Assembly: GCF_016743775.1 (NCBI RefSeq)
Contig: NZ_JAEQMY010000013.1
Location: 1 to 64,000 of the forward strand
Direction: 5' to 3'
Length of the DNA: 64,000 nucleotides
DNA from: Microvirga aerilata
GTDB taxonomy: Bacteria; Pseudomonadota; Alphaproteobacteria; Rhizobiales; Beijerinckiaceae
The translations under genes were made by a program, and so were the position numbers. The notes beneath the pieces were generated by a model. The model saw only the letters and a list, made by a program, of their open reading frames with translations. It had not been told where the DNA came from and made no database searches. Below are positions 36,479 to 45,240 of the stretch, piece by piece. How positions within the stretch are numbered: the stretch's first letter is position 1; each line of letters begins with the position of its first letter.

Positions 36479-37474
36479 ATGGCCACTCTCGATATCGACT
36501 GGGAACTGGAAGGCCGGCAGGCCTCCTATATCAACGTCCCGAGCTCAACGAACGCAAGCGCGTGGCAAAACCTGCGCGTACCGGTTTTCGTTCTGCGAAA
36601 CGGGCCCGGGCCGACCACTCTGCTTCTCGGAGGCAGCCACGGCGACGAGTACGAGGGGCCGGCTGCCCTTTCAAACCTCGCACACTTGACGGCCATCGAG
36701 GATGTTCGCGGCACGCTCCTCATCATTCCGGCGATCAACCTGCCCGCCGTGACGGCGGGAGCACGATTGTCGCCCCTCGACGGGCGCAATCTCAACCGGG
36801 AATTCCCCGGCAATCCACATGGGTCTGTCACGCAGCGCATCGCACATTTCATCACGACGGAACTTGTGCCGAGAGCCGACAACGTCATCGACCTTCATTC
36901 CGGCGGGCGATCCTTGCGCTTCGAGCTTTGCGCGTTCGTTCATGAGCAGCCGGAGCCTGACCGCACACGCGATTTCCTCGCGGCGGCGCAGGCCTTCGGC
37001 GCTCCGTTGACCGTGGTGATCCGGGAGCCTCATGCCGACGTCATGCTCGACGATGTGGTGGAGAGATCGGGCAAGCTCATGCTCTCCAGCGAGCTTGGAG
37101 GCAGCGGCATCATCACCCGCGAAACGGCCCAGGTCAGCTACAGCGGAGTGCTGCGTGTTCTCCGCCATCTCGGCAACATGGCTGCGCCGTCCGTGAATGA
37201 AGCCGGGGTGCGAGCCTCACGTGTCGTATCCGTTCCCGGCGCAGATTACTATGTGCATGCCAACGACGCGGGGGTGTTCGAGCCTGTGCTCGATCTCGGA
37301 TCTCCAGTCGAGCGCGGCGACGTTATCGGTCGCCTGCACTTCATCGACCGGATCGAGCGGGCCCCAGCGCCGGTGGTGGCGCCTCAGTCCGGTCTTCTGC
37401 TCTGCCTGCACGGGCAGGGTCTTGTCCAGCGCGACGACACCTTGATCGTGATTGCGGTGGATCATGCAATCTGA
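36479..37474 (+). CDS. doeB: N-alpha-acetyl-L-2,4-diaminobutyrate deacetylase-like (EutE/DoeB), succinylglutamate desuccinylase/aspartoacylase family
   Basis: A 331-residue zinc carboxypeptidase-fold amidohydrolase. The zinc ligands appear in GGSHGDEYEGP (His and Glu) and in DLHSGG (His), with NLNREFPG in between for substrate binding. DoeB/EutE removes the acetyl group of the acetyl-diaminobutyrate formed from ectoine. The neighbours EutB-like and EutC-like on either side (13 and 36 bp gaps) strongly support this subfamily. No ectoine hydrolase gene is seen in the window. Confidence 0.85.
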   Translation: MATLDIDWELEGRQASYINVPSSTNASAWQNLRVPVFVLRNGPGPTTLLLGGSHGDEYEGPAALSNLAHLTAIEDVRGTLLIIPAINLPAVTAGARLSPLDGRNLNREFPGNPHGSVTQRIAHFITTELVPRADNVIDLHSGGRSLRFELCAFVHEQPEPDRTRDFLAAAQAFGAPLTVVIREPHADVMLDDVVERSGKLMLSSELGGSGIITRETAQVSYSGVLRVLRHLGNMAAPSVNEAGVRASRVVSVPGADYYVHANDAGVFEPVLDLGSPVERGDVIGRLHFIDRIERAPAPVVAPQSGLLLCLHGQGLVQRDDTLIVIAVDHAI

Positions 37475-37510
37475 AAGCGGTGCTCCCGTCCCTTCCATGG
37501 AGTGGAACCA

Positions 37511-38461
37511 GTGACTCCAACGTCGTTTCTCAGCCTAGAACAAATCGAGCAGCGTCTTGAAGGGCTCGATCTCGTGAGTCTCATGGAGGATGCGTTCGCG
37601 GCATTCTCCAGGGGGGAGGCGGTGGTGCCGCTTCCGGGCGAACTTCTGTTTGCGGATCCCCCCGGTGAAGTTCACATCAAGTACGGCTATCTCAAAGGTG
37701 GCGATACCTACGTCATCAAGATCGCATCGGGCTTCTGGAACAATCCGCAGAACGGGCTCAGCAGCAGCGATGGGCTCCTGCTCGTCTTCAAGAAGGATAC
37801 GGGAGAGCTGAATGCGGTGCTCAACGACCGAGGACGCTTGACCGATCTGCGAACGGCCGCAGCAGGAGCCGTCGCGGCCAAGCACCTGGCTCCCGAACAG
37901 GTGGACGCGATAGGCGTGATTGGAACCGGGATCCAGGCTGAACTTCAGGTGCAGCTGCTGCAATCCGTTAGGCGCTGCCGGAACATCGTCGTTTGGGGGC
38001 GCAGCCCTGAGCGGGCATCCGCTTATGCTCAGCGGATGCAGAACAGGGACTTCGAGGTCCATGTCGCGCAGTCGCCCTCGGAGGTTGCCGACCGCTGCCG
38101 CCTGATCGTCACGGCGACGGCAAGCTCCGCGCCGCTCCTGCAATGGAACGACATCCAGCCCGGCACCCATATCACGGCCATCGGGGCGGATAGCGCCGAC
38201 AAGCAGGAACTCGCTGAAGCGATCATCCACAAGGCCGATCTGGTTGTCGCCGACAGCCGGAACCAAGCGCAGTCGCGCGGAGAGCTTTGGCATGCTTATG
38301 GCAAGGACGGCTCTGCCATGAACCGGGTCGTCGAGATCGGCGAAATCGTTCTGGGGCGGACAAAGGGGCGGACGATGCCGCATCAGGTGACCGTTTCCAC
38401 CTTCTCCGGGCTGGCCGTTCAGGACATCGCCATCGCGTCCGCGGTCTTGAAGCAGGAGTAA
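37511..38461 (+). CDS. eutC: EutC-like ornithine cyclodeaminase/mu-crystallin family protein
   Basis: A 316-residue NAD(P)-binding enzyme. A GTG at 37511 with TGGAG eight bases before it is the likely start; a GTG at 37502 adds three residues. The N-terminal substrate half contains the family lysine (VHIKYGYLKGG) and an arginine in GRLTDLRTAA. The Rossmann motif is GVIGTGIQAELQ. In ectoine clusters EutC is this family. Other roles in it are ornithine cyclodeaminase or ketimine reductase. It ends the cluster. Confidence 0.85.
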   Translation: MTPTSFLSLEQIEQRLEGLDLVSLMEDAFAAFSRGEAVVPLPGELLFADPPGEVHIKYGYLKGGDTYVIKIASGFWNNPQNGLSSSDGLLLVFKKDTGELNAVLNDRGRLTDLRTAAAGAVAAKHLAPEQVDAIGVIGTGIQAELQVQLLQSVRRCRNIVVWGRSPERASAYAQRMQNRDFEVHVAQSPSEVADRCRLIVTATASSAPLLQWNDIQPGTHITAIGADSADKQELAEAIIHKADLVVADSRNQAQSRGELWHAYGKDGSAMNRVVEIGEIVLGRTKGRTMPHQVTVSTFSGLAVQDIAIASAVLKQE

Positions 38462-38493
38462 CGCCGGCCAAATGTCAGCCGGTGAGCTGCACC

Positions 38494-39129
38494 TTACGAG
38501 GCGTTCAAGCCTGGTGTCCCTCGGGACGCCAAGGCGATCCGCTCTATCAAGGCATCGATCTCCGAGATTTTCTTGAGCCGGCGCTTGCACTGCCTGTCCA
38601 GATGCCAGGACCGGCAGACGCTGAGGGCCAGGATCGGCAGGGCCCAGAGGATGCTGACGGTCTGCAGGAGAACCAGCACCAGAAACGCGATCGACAGAAT
38701 CCAGGTTTCGATCCGCCCGAAGCCTTCGGTGAGTTCGTTTTTCATGAGGAGCTGCTGCCGCTCGTCCAACAGGCGGGCCCTCGCGTGCTGCATCAGATGG
38801 CTTTGGCCCATGGCAGGCTGAGATCTGCGCAGGTTCTCCAGGGAGCCTTTGAGGTGGACCAGCTGTGATGACCTGTCCTGTTGCACGGGAGCAGCGGTCC
38901 CGACGTGGGAGAACGCCGCTGCGATGCGCTGGTAGAGGCTGACGAGAGCGGGAGGTCGGTTATCCTGCTCGCCGGTCAGGTCCCGGGGCTCGAAACTGTC
39001 GATGATGCGATTGCGGATCTGCGCGACTGGCGCCTCGGATCTGTCCTTGTCCCCACTCGGTACAAAGGAGGCTGCAACATGTTTGGCGATGGCGGTTTCG
39101 ATTGCGACTTCAGCCCTATCCGATGACAT
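38494..39129 (-). CDS. hypothetical protein with a C-terminal membrane anchor
   Basis: A 211-residue protein from the ATG at 39129; an alternative Met lies at 39159. The N-terminal about 130 residues are charged and helical (a QLVHLKGSLENLRR stretch suggests coiled coil). One or two hydrophobic segments, about 148-178 (ETWILSIAFLVLVLLQTVSILWAL), precede a basic tail (RQCKRRLKKISEIDALIERI). I do not recognise a family. It converges with the eutC-like gene. Confidence 0.55.
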   Translation of the reverse strand: MSSDRAEVAIETAIAKHVAASFVPSGDKDRSEAPVAQIRNRIIDSFEPRDLTGEQDNRPPALVSLYQRIAAAFSHVGTAAPVQQDRSSQLVHLKGSLENLRRSQPAMGQSHLMQHARARLLDERQQLLMKNELTEGFGRIETWILSIAFLVLVLLQTVSILWALPILALSVCRSWHLDRQCKRRLKKISEIDALIERIALASRGTPGLNAS

Positions 39130-39356
39130 CGGCAGCACCCTCACCCTGTGGCCCGCCATCCGTGATGGATCAGCTGAGCGGATAGACCGAGATGCTCAGG
39201 CTGAGGCGTCCGACGGTTCCAATGCGGCAGCTTTCCCAGTTTCGTCGCAACAGCGTTAACAACGGATTAAGCAGGCCCGAAATTGCCGGGATTTTAGGTA
39301 AATTATCTCGGCTCTGGCCGAGTCTGCGGCGACGCACGAATATCGGATCCGGCCCC

Positions 39357-39926
39357 TCAGCTCTGGTCGCCCGGGAGCATGGATGCGAGATCCTGAAGGA
39401 ACCTGATGGCTTCCGCCGGACGCCCCTCCTGCTCGGCGACCTTGATGATGTGGTTCAGGATGCTGGCGATTTCGCTGAGCTTCGCGACACGTCCCGCCGA
39501 CAGAACATGGAAGAAGGTCGAGAAGGCAACCGCGATGGCTTGATCATGCTCCTCCAGCCTGCGGCACTGCTCCTTGAGGGCCTTGATGTCCTTTTCCTGG
39601 GCAGAGACGATTTCCACCAGAGTGAGCATCTGCTCTGCCAGGGTATCCAAGGAAGCGTTCATGTCTGTTGGTTGTCCCAAATCTGCGAATGGTGATGCAG
39701 GCCAAGACTCCAAGACAGCCTGGCGTTTCAGCGTATTGCTCATAGAGATCGATGCGGACGGGGCGCGGTCGGCATCGTCGGCGTTGCTCCTTGCTGAAGG
39801 CGATGATGCGCCGAGAACCACCTCGGTCTCGTGGGTGACGACATTGGGCATGCCTGCGGCGCGGGCGAGTTTGGACACTGTCTTCTGCAGGAGGTTGCGC
39901 ACTTTAACCAGAACACCAGCGATCAC
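39357..39926 (-). CDS. hypothetical coiled-coil protein
   Basis: A 189-residue protein starting at a GTG. The N-terminus (residues 1 to about 85) is Ser/Ala-rich and poorly structured. From about 90 it is strongly helical: a heptad-like EQMLTLVEIVSAQEKDIKAL segment followed by two helices ending in AIRFLQDLASML. A shorter product from the ATG at 39662 (MNASLDTL) is possible. No family recognised; no operon partner. Confidence 0.5.
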   Translation of the reverse strand: MIAGVLVKVRNLLQKTVSKLARAAGMPNVVTHETEVVLGASSPSARSNADDADRAPSASISMSNTLKRQAVLESWPASPFADLGQPTDMNASLDTLAEQMLTLVEIVSAQEKDIKALKEQCRRLEEHDQAIAVAFSTFFHVLSAGRVAKLSEIASILNHIIKVAEQEGRPAEAIRFLQDLASMLPGDQS

Positions 39927-40063
39927 GTTCTCACTTCTGCTCCTGCGGCCATGGCCACCGACGCCTCTCGGAGGGCGCCGCTCACGGTAGCATGTCTTGG
40001 GACAGAATGCTTCAGGAAGCTGGGTTTTGCAGCCTGCCGCTCGTCAAGCGCCTGTGGACGAGC

Positions 40064-41311
40064 TCAGCCCCGTGCGTAGAGCAGGCGAGCCCGGATGGTG
40101 CCGTCCAACGTGCGGATTTCGTGCAAAGTTTCCCGGCTCTGCTCCGGCAAGCCTTCGGCCTCGATGACAACATAGCCAATCTCGCCGTCCGTCTGCAGGT
40201 GCTGGGCCGTGATGTTGAGGCCGCGATGGGAGAAGGCGTTGTTGAGGCGCCCGAGCATGCCCGGCACATTCCGGTGAACATGGATGTAGCGGGTGCCTGC
40301 CGGGCGGGAGGGCAGCTGAACCTGCGGGAAGTTCACGGCGCCCACCGTCGTGCCCACATCGGAGTACTCGACCAGCTTCTTGGCCACCTCCGCGCCGATG
40401 CGCTCCTGGGCTTCCTCCGTGGAGCCGCCGATGTGAGGTGTCAGGATAACGTTGTCCAGGCCCTGGAGAGGGGACACGAAGGCGTCCTTGTTCGAGGCCG
40501 GCTCGACCGGGAAGACATCCACCGCCGCACCCCGCAGATGTCCGCCCCTGAGGGCGGCCGCAAGAGCATCGAGATCGACGACGGTGCCGCGGCTGTTGTT
40601 GATCAGGTAGGCGCCCTTCTTCATGGCGCCGATCTCGGCCTCGCCGATCATGCCATGGGTGGCGGGCGTCTCGGGCACATGGAGGCTGACGATGTCGCTT
40701 TGCGCCAGCAGGGCATGAAGGCTGTCGGCCGGTTCCGTGTTGCCGTGGCGAAGCTTGTCGGTCTGGTCGAAGAAGATGACCCGCATGCCCATCGCCTCGG
40801 CGAGATACGACAGCTGCGACCCGATATTGCCGTAGCCCACGATGCCGAGGGTCTTGCCGCGAACCTCGTGGCTGTCGGTGGCGGACTTGTCCCATCGTCC
40901 TTGATGGGCCGCGGCGGATTTGGAAAAGGTGCGGCGCAGCAGCATGACGATTTCACCGATCACGAGTTCGGCCACGCTGCGAGTGTTGGAGAACGGGGCG
41001 TTGAAGACCGGAATGCCTGCCTGCCGGGCCGCCTCCAGATCGACTTGGTTGGTGCCGACGCTGAAGCATCCCACCGCGATCAGCCTGTTTGCCGCAGCCA
41101 GCACCTTGCCGGTCAGCTGCGTCCGGGATCGGATGCCGAGGAGGTGAACGCCCTGCAGGGCCTCGATCAGGTCGGCCTCGTCGAGAGCCGTCTTGAGGTG
41201 CGTCATGTTCGTGTAGCCGGCCGCCCTGATCAGATCGACCGCGCTGTCGTTCACCCCTTCGAGCAAAAGAACGCGGATCTTGTCTTTCTGGAGGGAGATC
41301 AGTTCGGTCAT
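40064..41311 (-). CDS. serA: D-3-phosphoglycerate dehydrogenase
   Basis: A 415-residue enzyme from the ATG at 41311 (MTELISL), with GGAG eight bases ahead. The longer open frame to 41449 is non-protein-like. The substrate and Rossmann domains include GIVGYGNIGSQ and the catalytic triad arginine, glutamate and histidine (last in TPHIGGSTEEAQ). A C-terminal ACT domain (about 340-415; NVPGMLGRLNNAFS) is expected for serine feedback. It catalyses the first step of serine synthesis. The length and ACT domain match the E. coli-type enzyme (410 residues) rather than the longer type. Confidence 0.93.
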   Translation of the reverse strand: MTELISLQKDKIRVLLLEGVNDSAVDLIRAAGYTNMTHLKTALDEADLIEALQGVHLLGIRSRTQLTGKVLAAANRLIAVGCFSVGTNQVDLEAARQAGIPVFNAPFSNTRSVAELVIGEIVMLLRRTFSKSAAAHQGRWDKSATDSHEVRGKTLGIVGYGNIGSQLSYLAEAMGMRVIFFDQTDKLRHGNTEPADSLHALLAQSDIVSLHVPETPATHGMIGEAEIGAMKKGAYLINNSRGTVVDLDALAAALRGGHLRGAAVDVFPVEPASNKDAFVSPLQGLDNVILTPHIGGSTEEAQERIGAEVAKKLVEYSDVGTTVGAVNFPQVQLPSRPAGTRYIHVHRNVPGMLGRLNNAFSHRGLNITAQHLQTDGEIGYVVIEAEGLPEQSRETLHEIRTLDGTIRARLLYARG

Positions 41312-41758
41312 GTCAGCTCCATCGCCATGCTCCGGCATGCCATAGCGCGCCGGCGCCGGGGCGCAAACCCTTTTGAGGCGCGGCACCGATGCGCCGTAAA
41401 GGTTCGGGCTCCGATGCAATAATGCTTGTGGATGCCCTTGGCTTCTCAACGGGAGGAGCCATGCTACCTCCTATGCGCCTCCGTCACAGGACCGTCTCGG
41501 GCTATAGTAGGCAATCCGGTCGCTGCCGCGACTGGCCATGATAGACGGGAGCCGCTGCCGGATGTACGCACGGCTCCCGTTCCTTTTTCAGCCCCGGCTC
41601 CAGGCCTTGCGGCTCCTCCCACGCAGCCATCCTCCGGTCTAAATGTCAGGCTTGCCTGGATCCAAGCCTTGCCGGTGCGAGTTGCCTACGAACTGCACCG
41701 GGCAGGCCCTCTTCGGGTCGGCCGCTTCAAGCATGGGCGTAAAAGAGAAGGGGGCGAG
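41312..41758. other. 447-bp divergent spacer between serA and the lipid-related group
   Basis: Holds the serA promoter region on the minus strand and an unexplained hairpin with T-tract on the plus strand (41545-41588), listed separately. The open frame running through it into the endonuclease gene is Pro/Arg-rich and unlikely to be translated. No other gene is visible. Confidence 0.5.
41545..41588 (+). terminator. intrinsic terminator with no gene upstream
   Basis: ACGGGAGCC (41545-41553) pairs perfectly with GGCTCCCGT (41572-41580) across an 18-base loop and is followed by TCCTTTTT. The nearest upstream gene, serA, runs the other way, so the terminated transcript must start inside the spacer. 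A small RNA or a leader attenuator for the endonuclease operon would explain it. Confidence 0.55.
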
Positions 41759-42532
41759 GTGCCGCGCATTCTAACCTACAACGTGCATCGCTGCCTCGGT
41801 ACGGACGGCCAACTCTCTCCCACCCGGATTGCGGACGTGATCGCCGCCTGCGAGCCTGACGTCGTCGCCCTTCAGGAGCTCGACGTCGGGCGCGCGCGGA
41901 CGGGCGGGATCGATCAGGCCCATGCGATCGCCCAGGCTCTCGGGATGCATGTGCACTTCCACGCCAGCCTGCGTGTTCACCAGGAGGAATACGGAAACGC
42001 CATCCTGACCCGCAGGCCGTCGCAGCTGGTCAAGGCTGCTGCCCTGCCGGGCCTGACGGGAAAACCGTCCCTGGAGCCGCGGGGCGCCTTATGGGCATCG
42101 GTCAATCTGAGCGGCACGGACGTTCAGGTGATCAATACCCATCTGGGATTGCGCCGGCATGAGCGGCTGGCCCAGATCGACGCCCTTCTCGGGCCTCACT
42201 GGCTCGGGCATCGGGCGTGTCGGGAGCCCGTGATCCTGCTGGGAGACTTCAATGCCTCGCCCCGGTCCCGGGCCTATCGGCGCCTGACCTCGCATCTCTG
42301 GGATGCTCAAGCGGCCCCTCGGCTTTCGCGGCCCAAGGCGACCTTTCCGTCACGGCTACCCCTCCTGCGCATCGACCATGTGTTCGTCAGCCGCTCGATC
42401 CGCGTCCTGCGGGTAGAGACCCTGCGAACGCCACTGGCTCGAGCCGCATCGGATCACCTGCCCCTCCTGGTCGAGATCCAGATCCTCCAGAGCCGAGGAC
42501 ACCGGCCAAGTGTCGCCTATGCACAAGGATAG
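41759..42532 (+). CDS. endonuclease/exonuclease/phosphatase family protein (YbhP-like)
   Basis: A 257-residue protein starting at a GTG with AAGGGGG upstream. Family motifs are present: Asn in LTYNVHR, Glu in ALQELD, GDFNASP and C-terminal SDHLPL (catalytic His). It belongs to the Mg-dependent phosphodiesterase fold used by DNases and phospholipid phosphodiesterases. It lies beside a UPF0104/YbhN-like protein and a PLD-type protein, the same company as YbhP has in E. coli, so a role in membrane-lipid metabolism is more likely than DNA repair (inference). Confidence 0.87.
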   Translation: MPRILTYNVHRCLGTDGQLSPTRIADVIAACEPDVVALQELDVGRARTGGIDQAHAIAQALGMHVHFHASLRVHQEEYGNAILTRRPSQLVKAAALPGLTGKPSLEPRGALWASVNLSGTDVQVINTHLGLRRHERLAQIDALLGPHWLGHRACREPVILLGDFNASPRSRAYRRLTSHLWDAQAAPRLSRPKATFPSRLPLLRIDHVFVSRSIRVLRVETLRTPLARAASDHLPLLVEIQILQSRGHRPSVAYAQG

Positions 42533-42638
42533 AGGGCATGCGGCACAGGGCTGACGGATCGCAGCCCCTCTCCCTGCGTTGAGCTTCATGAAGCGGGGCA
42601 GTCTGCCGAAAGCCTGCCGCCCGACATGAGAGGAGCGT

Positions 42639-43577
42639 ATGCGGAACTGGAAGCTCTTGATCGCTGCGGCTGCCATCGGCCTTGCGGCATTCCTGCTCTA
42701 TCGCACCCTCAGCCGCTACAGCCTGGACCAGCTCGTTGCCGCCGTTGCGGCCGTGCCGGCTCCCAGGCTCCTGGGAGCCATCGGATTTGCGGCGGCGAGC
42801 TACCTGTCCCTGACGGGCTTCGATTACCTGGCCCTGCATTATGTCGGGCGCCCGCTGCCCTACCGCAGGGCGGCGCTTGCCTCGTTCACGGCGCTCTCCT
42901 TGGGCCATAACATCGGGCTCGCCGCCCTGAGCAGCGGCGCGGTCCGTTATCGCTTCTACAGCCGCTGGGGCCTGAGCGCGGGCGAGGTCGCGCGGGTCGT
43001 GCTCTTCTGCGGCATCACGGTGGGGTTGGGGCTCCTGGTCCTGGGCGGGGCGGCACTGCTGCTGCGCTCGGGCCTTGCCATGGAGATTACGGGCCTCACG
43101 CGCCCCGTGGTGGCGGCCATGGGCATCGGCTGCCTCACCCTGCCGGCGGCTTACCTGATCCTGTCGGCTTTCGTCGGCAAGCCTCTGAGGATCGGGCGAT
43201 GGTCTCTCGACATGCCGCCGTTTCGGCTGGCCCTGGGCCAGGTCCTGATCGGTTCGGTCAACTTCGCATTCGTGGCGGCCTGCCTTCATCAGGCCCTCGC
43301 GGCCGTGGCCGAAGTCGCCTATCTGGGCGTGGCGTCCGTTTATGTGATTGCCAACGCGACGGCCCTCGTGAGCCATGTTCCCGGCGGCCTGGGGGTGATC
43401 GAGAGCGTTGTCATGTATCTGCTGCCGCAGAACAATCTGATCGGCCCGCTCCTGGTCTTCCGCTTCGTCTATTTCCTGGTCCCGCTCGTCCTGGGAGGCA
43501 TCCTGCTTGCGGCAACCGAGCTGTTCGAGCGGCGCAGGAGCGGCTTCTACGAGGAAGCGACCGGCGCCAAGGCCTGA
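42639..43577 (+). CDS. UPF0104/YbhN-like integral membrane protein (lysylphosphatidylglycerol synthase TM family)
   Basis: A 312-residue protein with about eight membrane segments. Landmarks are GHNIGLAALSSGAVRYRFY, in the family's conserved re-entrant region, and SHVPGGLGVIESV near the C-terminus. It lacks the soluble lysyl-transferase domain of MprF, so it is a stand-alone flippase-like membrane part. In E. coli the homologous ybhN adjoins clsB and ybhP. The substrate is unknown, presumably a lipid. Confidence 0.87.
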   Translation: MRNWKLLIAAAAIGLAAFLLYRTLSRYSLDQLVAAVAAVPAPRLLGAIGFAAASYLSLTGFDYLALHYVGRPLPYRRAALASFTALSLGHNIGLAALSSGAVRYRFYSRWGLSAGEVARVVLFCGITVGLGLLVLGGAALLLRSGLAMEITGLTRPVVAAMGIGCLTLPAAYLILSAFVGKPLRIGRWSLDMPPFRLALGQVLIGSVNFAFVAACLHQALAAVAEVAYLGVASVYVIANATALVSHVPGGLGVIESVVMYLLPQNNLIGPLLVFRFVYFLVPLVLGGILLAATELFERRRSGFYEEATGAKA

Positions 43578-43580
43578 GCC

Positions 43581-45080
43581 TCACGCCTTGCGGCGGCGAA
43601 ACAGCGACATGGGCTCGAAGGGCTCCAGCGGGTCCAGGAGGCTCGTGCCCGGGGCCGGTGCATCCGGACCGTCATCCGACATGGCCCCGAACACCCGAAG
43701 GCCGCGCTCGCCCCGGTTGAGTCGCTCGACGGCCCGGATCAAGGATCCGTTCTCGGCTTCCAGGCTCCGCGCGAAGACGTCAGGCAAGGTATCAAGATGC
43801 TCCGCCAGGAGCCGATCCCGCAGGCGGGCGATGGTCCGGCGCGTCTCATCCGTTGTCGCCTCGATGGCAAGGTCGCACTCGCTGTCGAGACCGATGGAGC
43901 GGTTGTTCAGGTTCGACGACCCGATGCGCAGAAACACGTCATCCACGATGATGAGCTTCGCGTGGATCAGAACCTGGCATTCCCCGCCTGTGCCGTTGGG
44001 AATGACCGGGTAATAGACCCTCAGGCGGTTGTGACGATCGCACTTGCGCAGGCGTCGGATCAGCCGGTCCCGGTTCGTGCCCATGACCAGCTCCTCGGCC
44101 CAGCCGTGGGATTCGTGGGTCTGGATGACGACGATCTCCGGCCCTTCCGGGTCGGCGAGACGCCGCTCAAGGACGTCGCCGATCTGAGGCGCCGTCATGT
44201 ACTGGGCCTCGATGTAGATGGTTTTCCTCGCGGCCGAGAGGGCGTCCAGGGTCAGGGCTGCCGCCTCATGCGCGGCAGGCTGGTCCCCCCAGGCCGGATA
44301 GGTGCGGGCAATGGCGACCGGCACATTCGTGAACTCGGGGACAAGGCCTGTAGGCCATGGATCCGTGCCGGCAGACGCAGCGGAGGTCAACTCCTCGCCT
44401 GTGGCGAATTTCCAGCGCTCATACCACACCGCGGCGACGGATCCGGCCGCCTCGCCGTCGACCGCCATCTGAAGATCGTGAACGGGCTCGTATATGCCCC
44501 CATCCTCCTTCAGCCGCACGGGATCGTCGCAGGCATGGCGGCTGGTGTCCCAGCGCTCCACGGTCAGATCCATGCCGCCGACAAAGGCGAGGCTGTCGTC
44601 GATGCAAACGATCTTCTGGTGATGGGCGGCATAGACCGGGTGGTGCGTGTCGAGCTTGACCTGGAGCCGGGGGTGATCCTGCCAGTCGGCCCCGAAGATC
44701 AGCGGGCCGGGGGCGCCCGGCGCATGCACGACGGCAACGCTCCAGACGAGTATCCTCACCTCGAGCTCGGGCCGCTCCTCGACCAGGGCACGGAGCAGGG
44801 GCCCCAGGGGCGGCGACTCCTCGGCGCCGACATCGGGCCGGAGACGGATGCTGCCGTCGAAATCCCAGCCGACGATGTGGATCGACCGCCGGGCCTGACG
44901 CAGGGAGGCTTCGAGCGCCGCGAAATAGGACGCGCCATCGACCAGGACCGCTGCCCGCCGGGCCTCGGCCACGCGCCAGCAGTTCCGGCCAGGCATGAGG
45001 ATCGGGCCTGCAGGGAGCCGCGCTGCCTCATGCGCAGCGCCGGCTGCTTGACTGCTCGTCGTTTCTTCCAAAAGCTGCAC
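43581..45080 (-). CDS. phospholipase D/cardiolipin synthase family protein (ClsB-like)
   Basis: About 499 residues from a GTG at 45080. The start is uncertain: the frame is open to 45266 and another Met is at 44996. Two HKD active sites are seen, HHQKIVCIDD with GGMDLT and IHAKLIIVDD with GSSNLNNRS, the full PLD pair. It transfers or hydrolyses phosphatidyl groups. Cardiolipin synthesis is the likely role because of the YbhP/YbhN-like neighbours, though its first active site begins HHQK rather than HRKI. It is convergent with the UPF0104 gene (3-bp gap) and divergent from dedA. Confidence 0.87.
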   Translation of the reverse strand: MQLLEETTSSQAAGAAHEAARLPAGPILMPGRNCWRVAEARRAAVLVDGASYFAALEASLRQARRSIHIVGWDFDGSIRLRPDVGAEESPPLGPLLRALVEERPELEVRILVWSVAVVHAPGAPGPLIFGADWQDHPRLQVKLDTHHPVYAAHHQKIVCIDDSLAFVGGMDLTVERWDTSRHACDDPVRLKEDGGIYEPVHDLQMAVDGEAAGSVAAVWYERWKFATGEELTSAASAGTDPWPTGLVPEFTNVPVAIARTYPAWGDQPAAHEAAALTLDALSAARKTIYIEAQYMTAPQIGDVLERRLADPEGPEIVVIQTHESHGWAEELVMGTNRDRLIRRLRKCDRHNRLRVYYPVIPNGTGGECQVLIHAKLIIVDDVFLRIGSSNLNNRSIGLDSECDLAIEATTDETRRTIARLRDRLLAEHLDTLPDVFARSLEAENGSLIRAVERLNRGERGLRVFGAMSDDGPDAPAPGTSLLDPLEPFEPMSLFRRRKA

Positions 45081-45240
45081 GCCAACCAGGACCCTGACAG
45101 GAATATCTTGGCAACTCGGGACTGCAGCCAAGGTTCCGGGTGGAAACAGAGCGCCGTCAAAGCGTTGCCCCCCGGACTTGCCTGCGGCTTCAGCCCGTCC
45201 GGCACATCTCAAGATAAACCCTCGAAACTGGTGGACAAGC

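Noticed and set aside
41426..41758. Upstream extension of the YbhP-like gene
   Set aside because: Pro/Arg-rich, contains the terminator-like hairpin, and a good ribosome site precedes the GTG at 41759.
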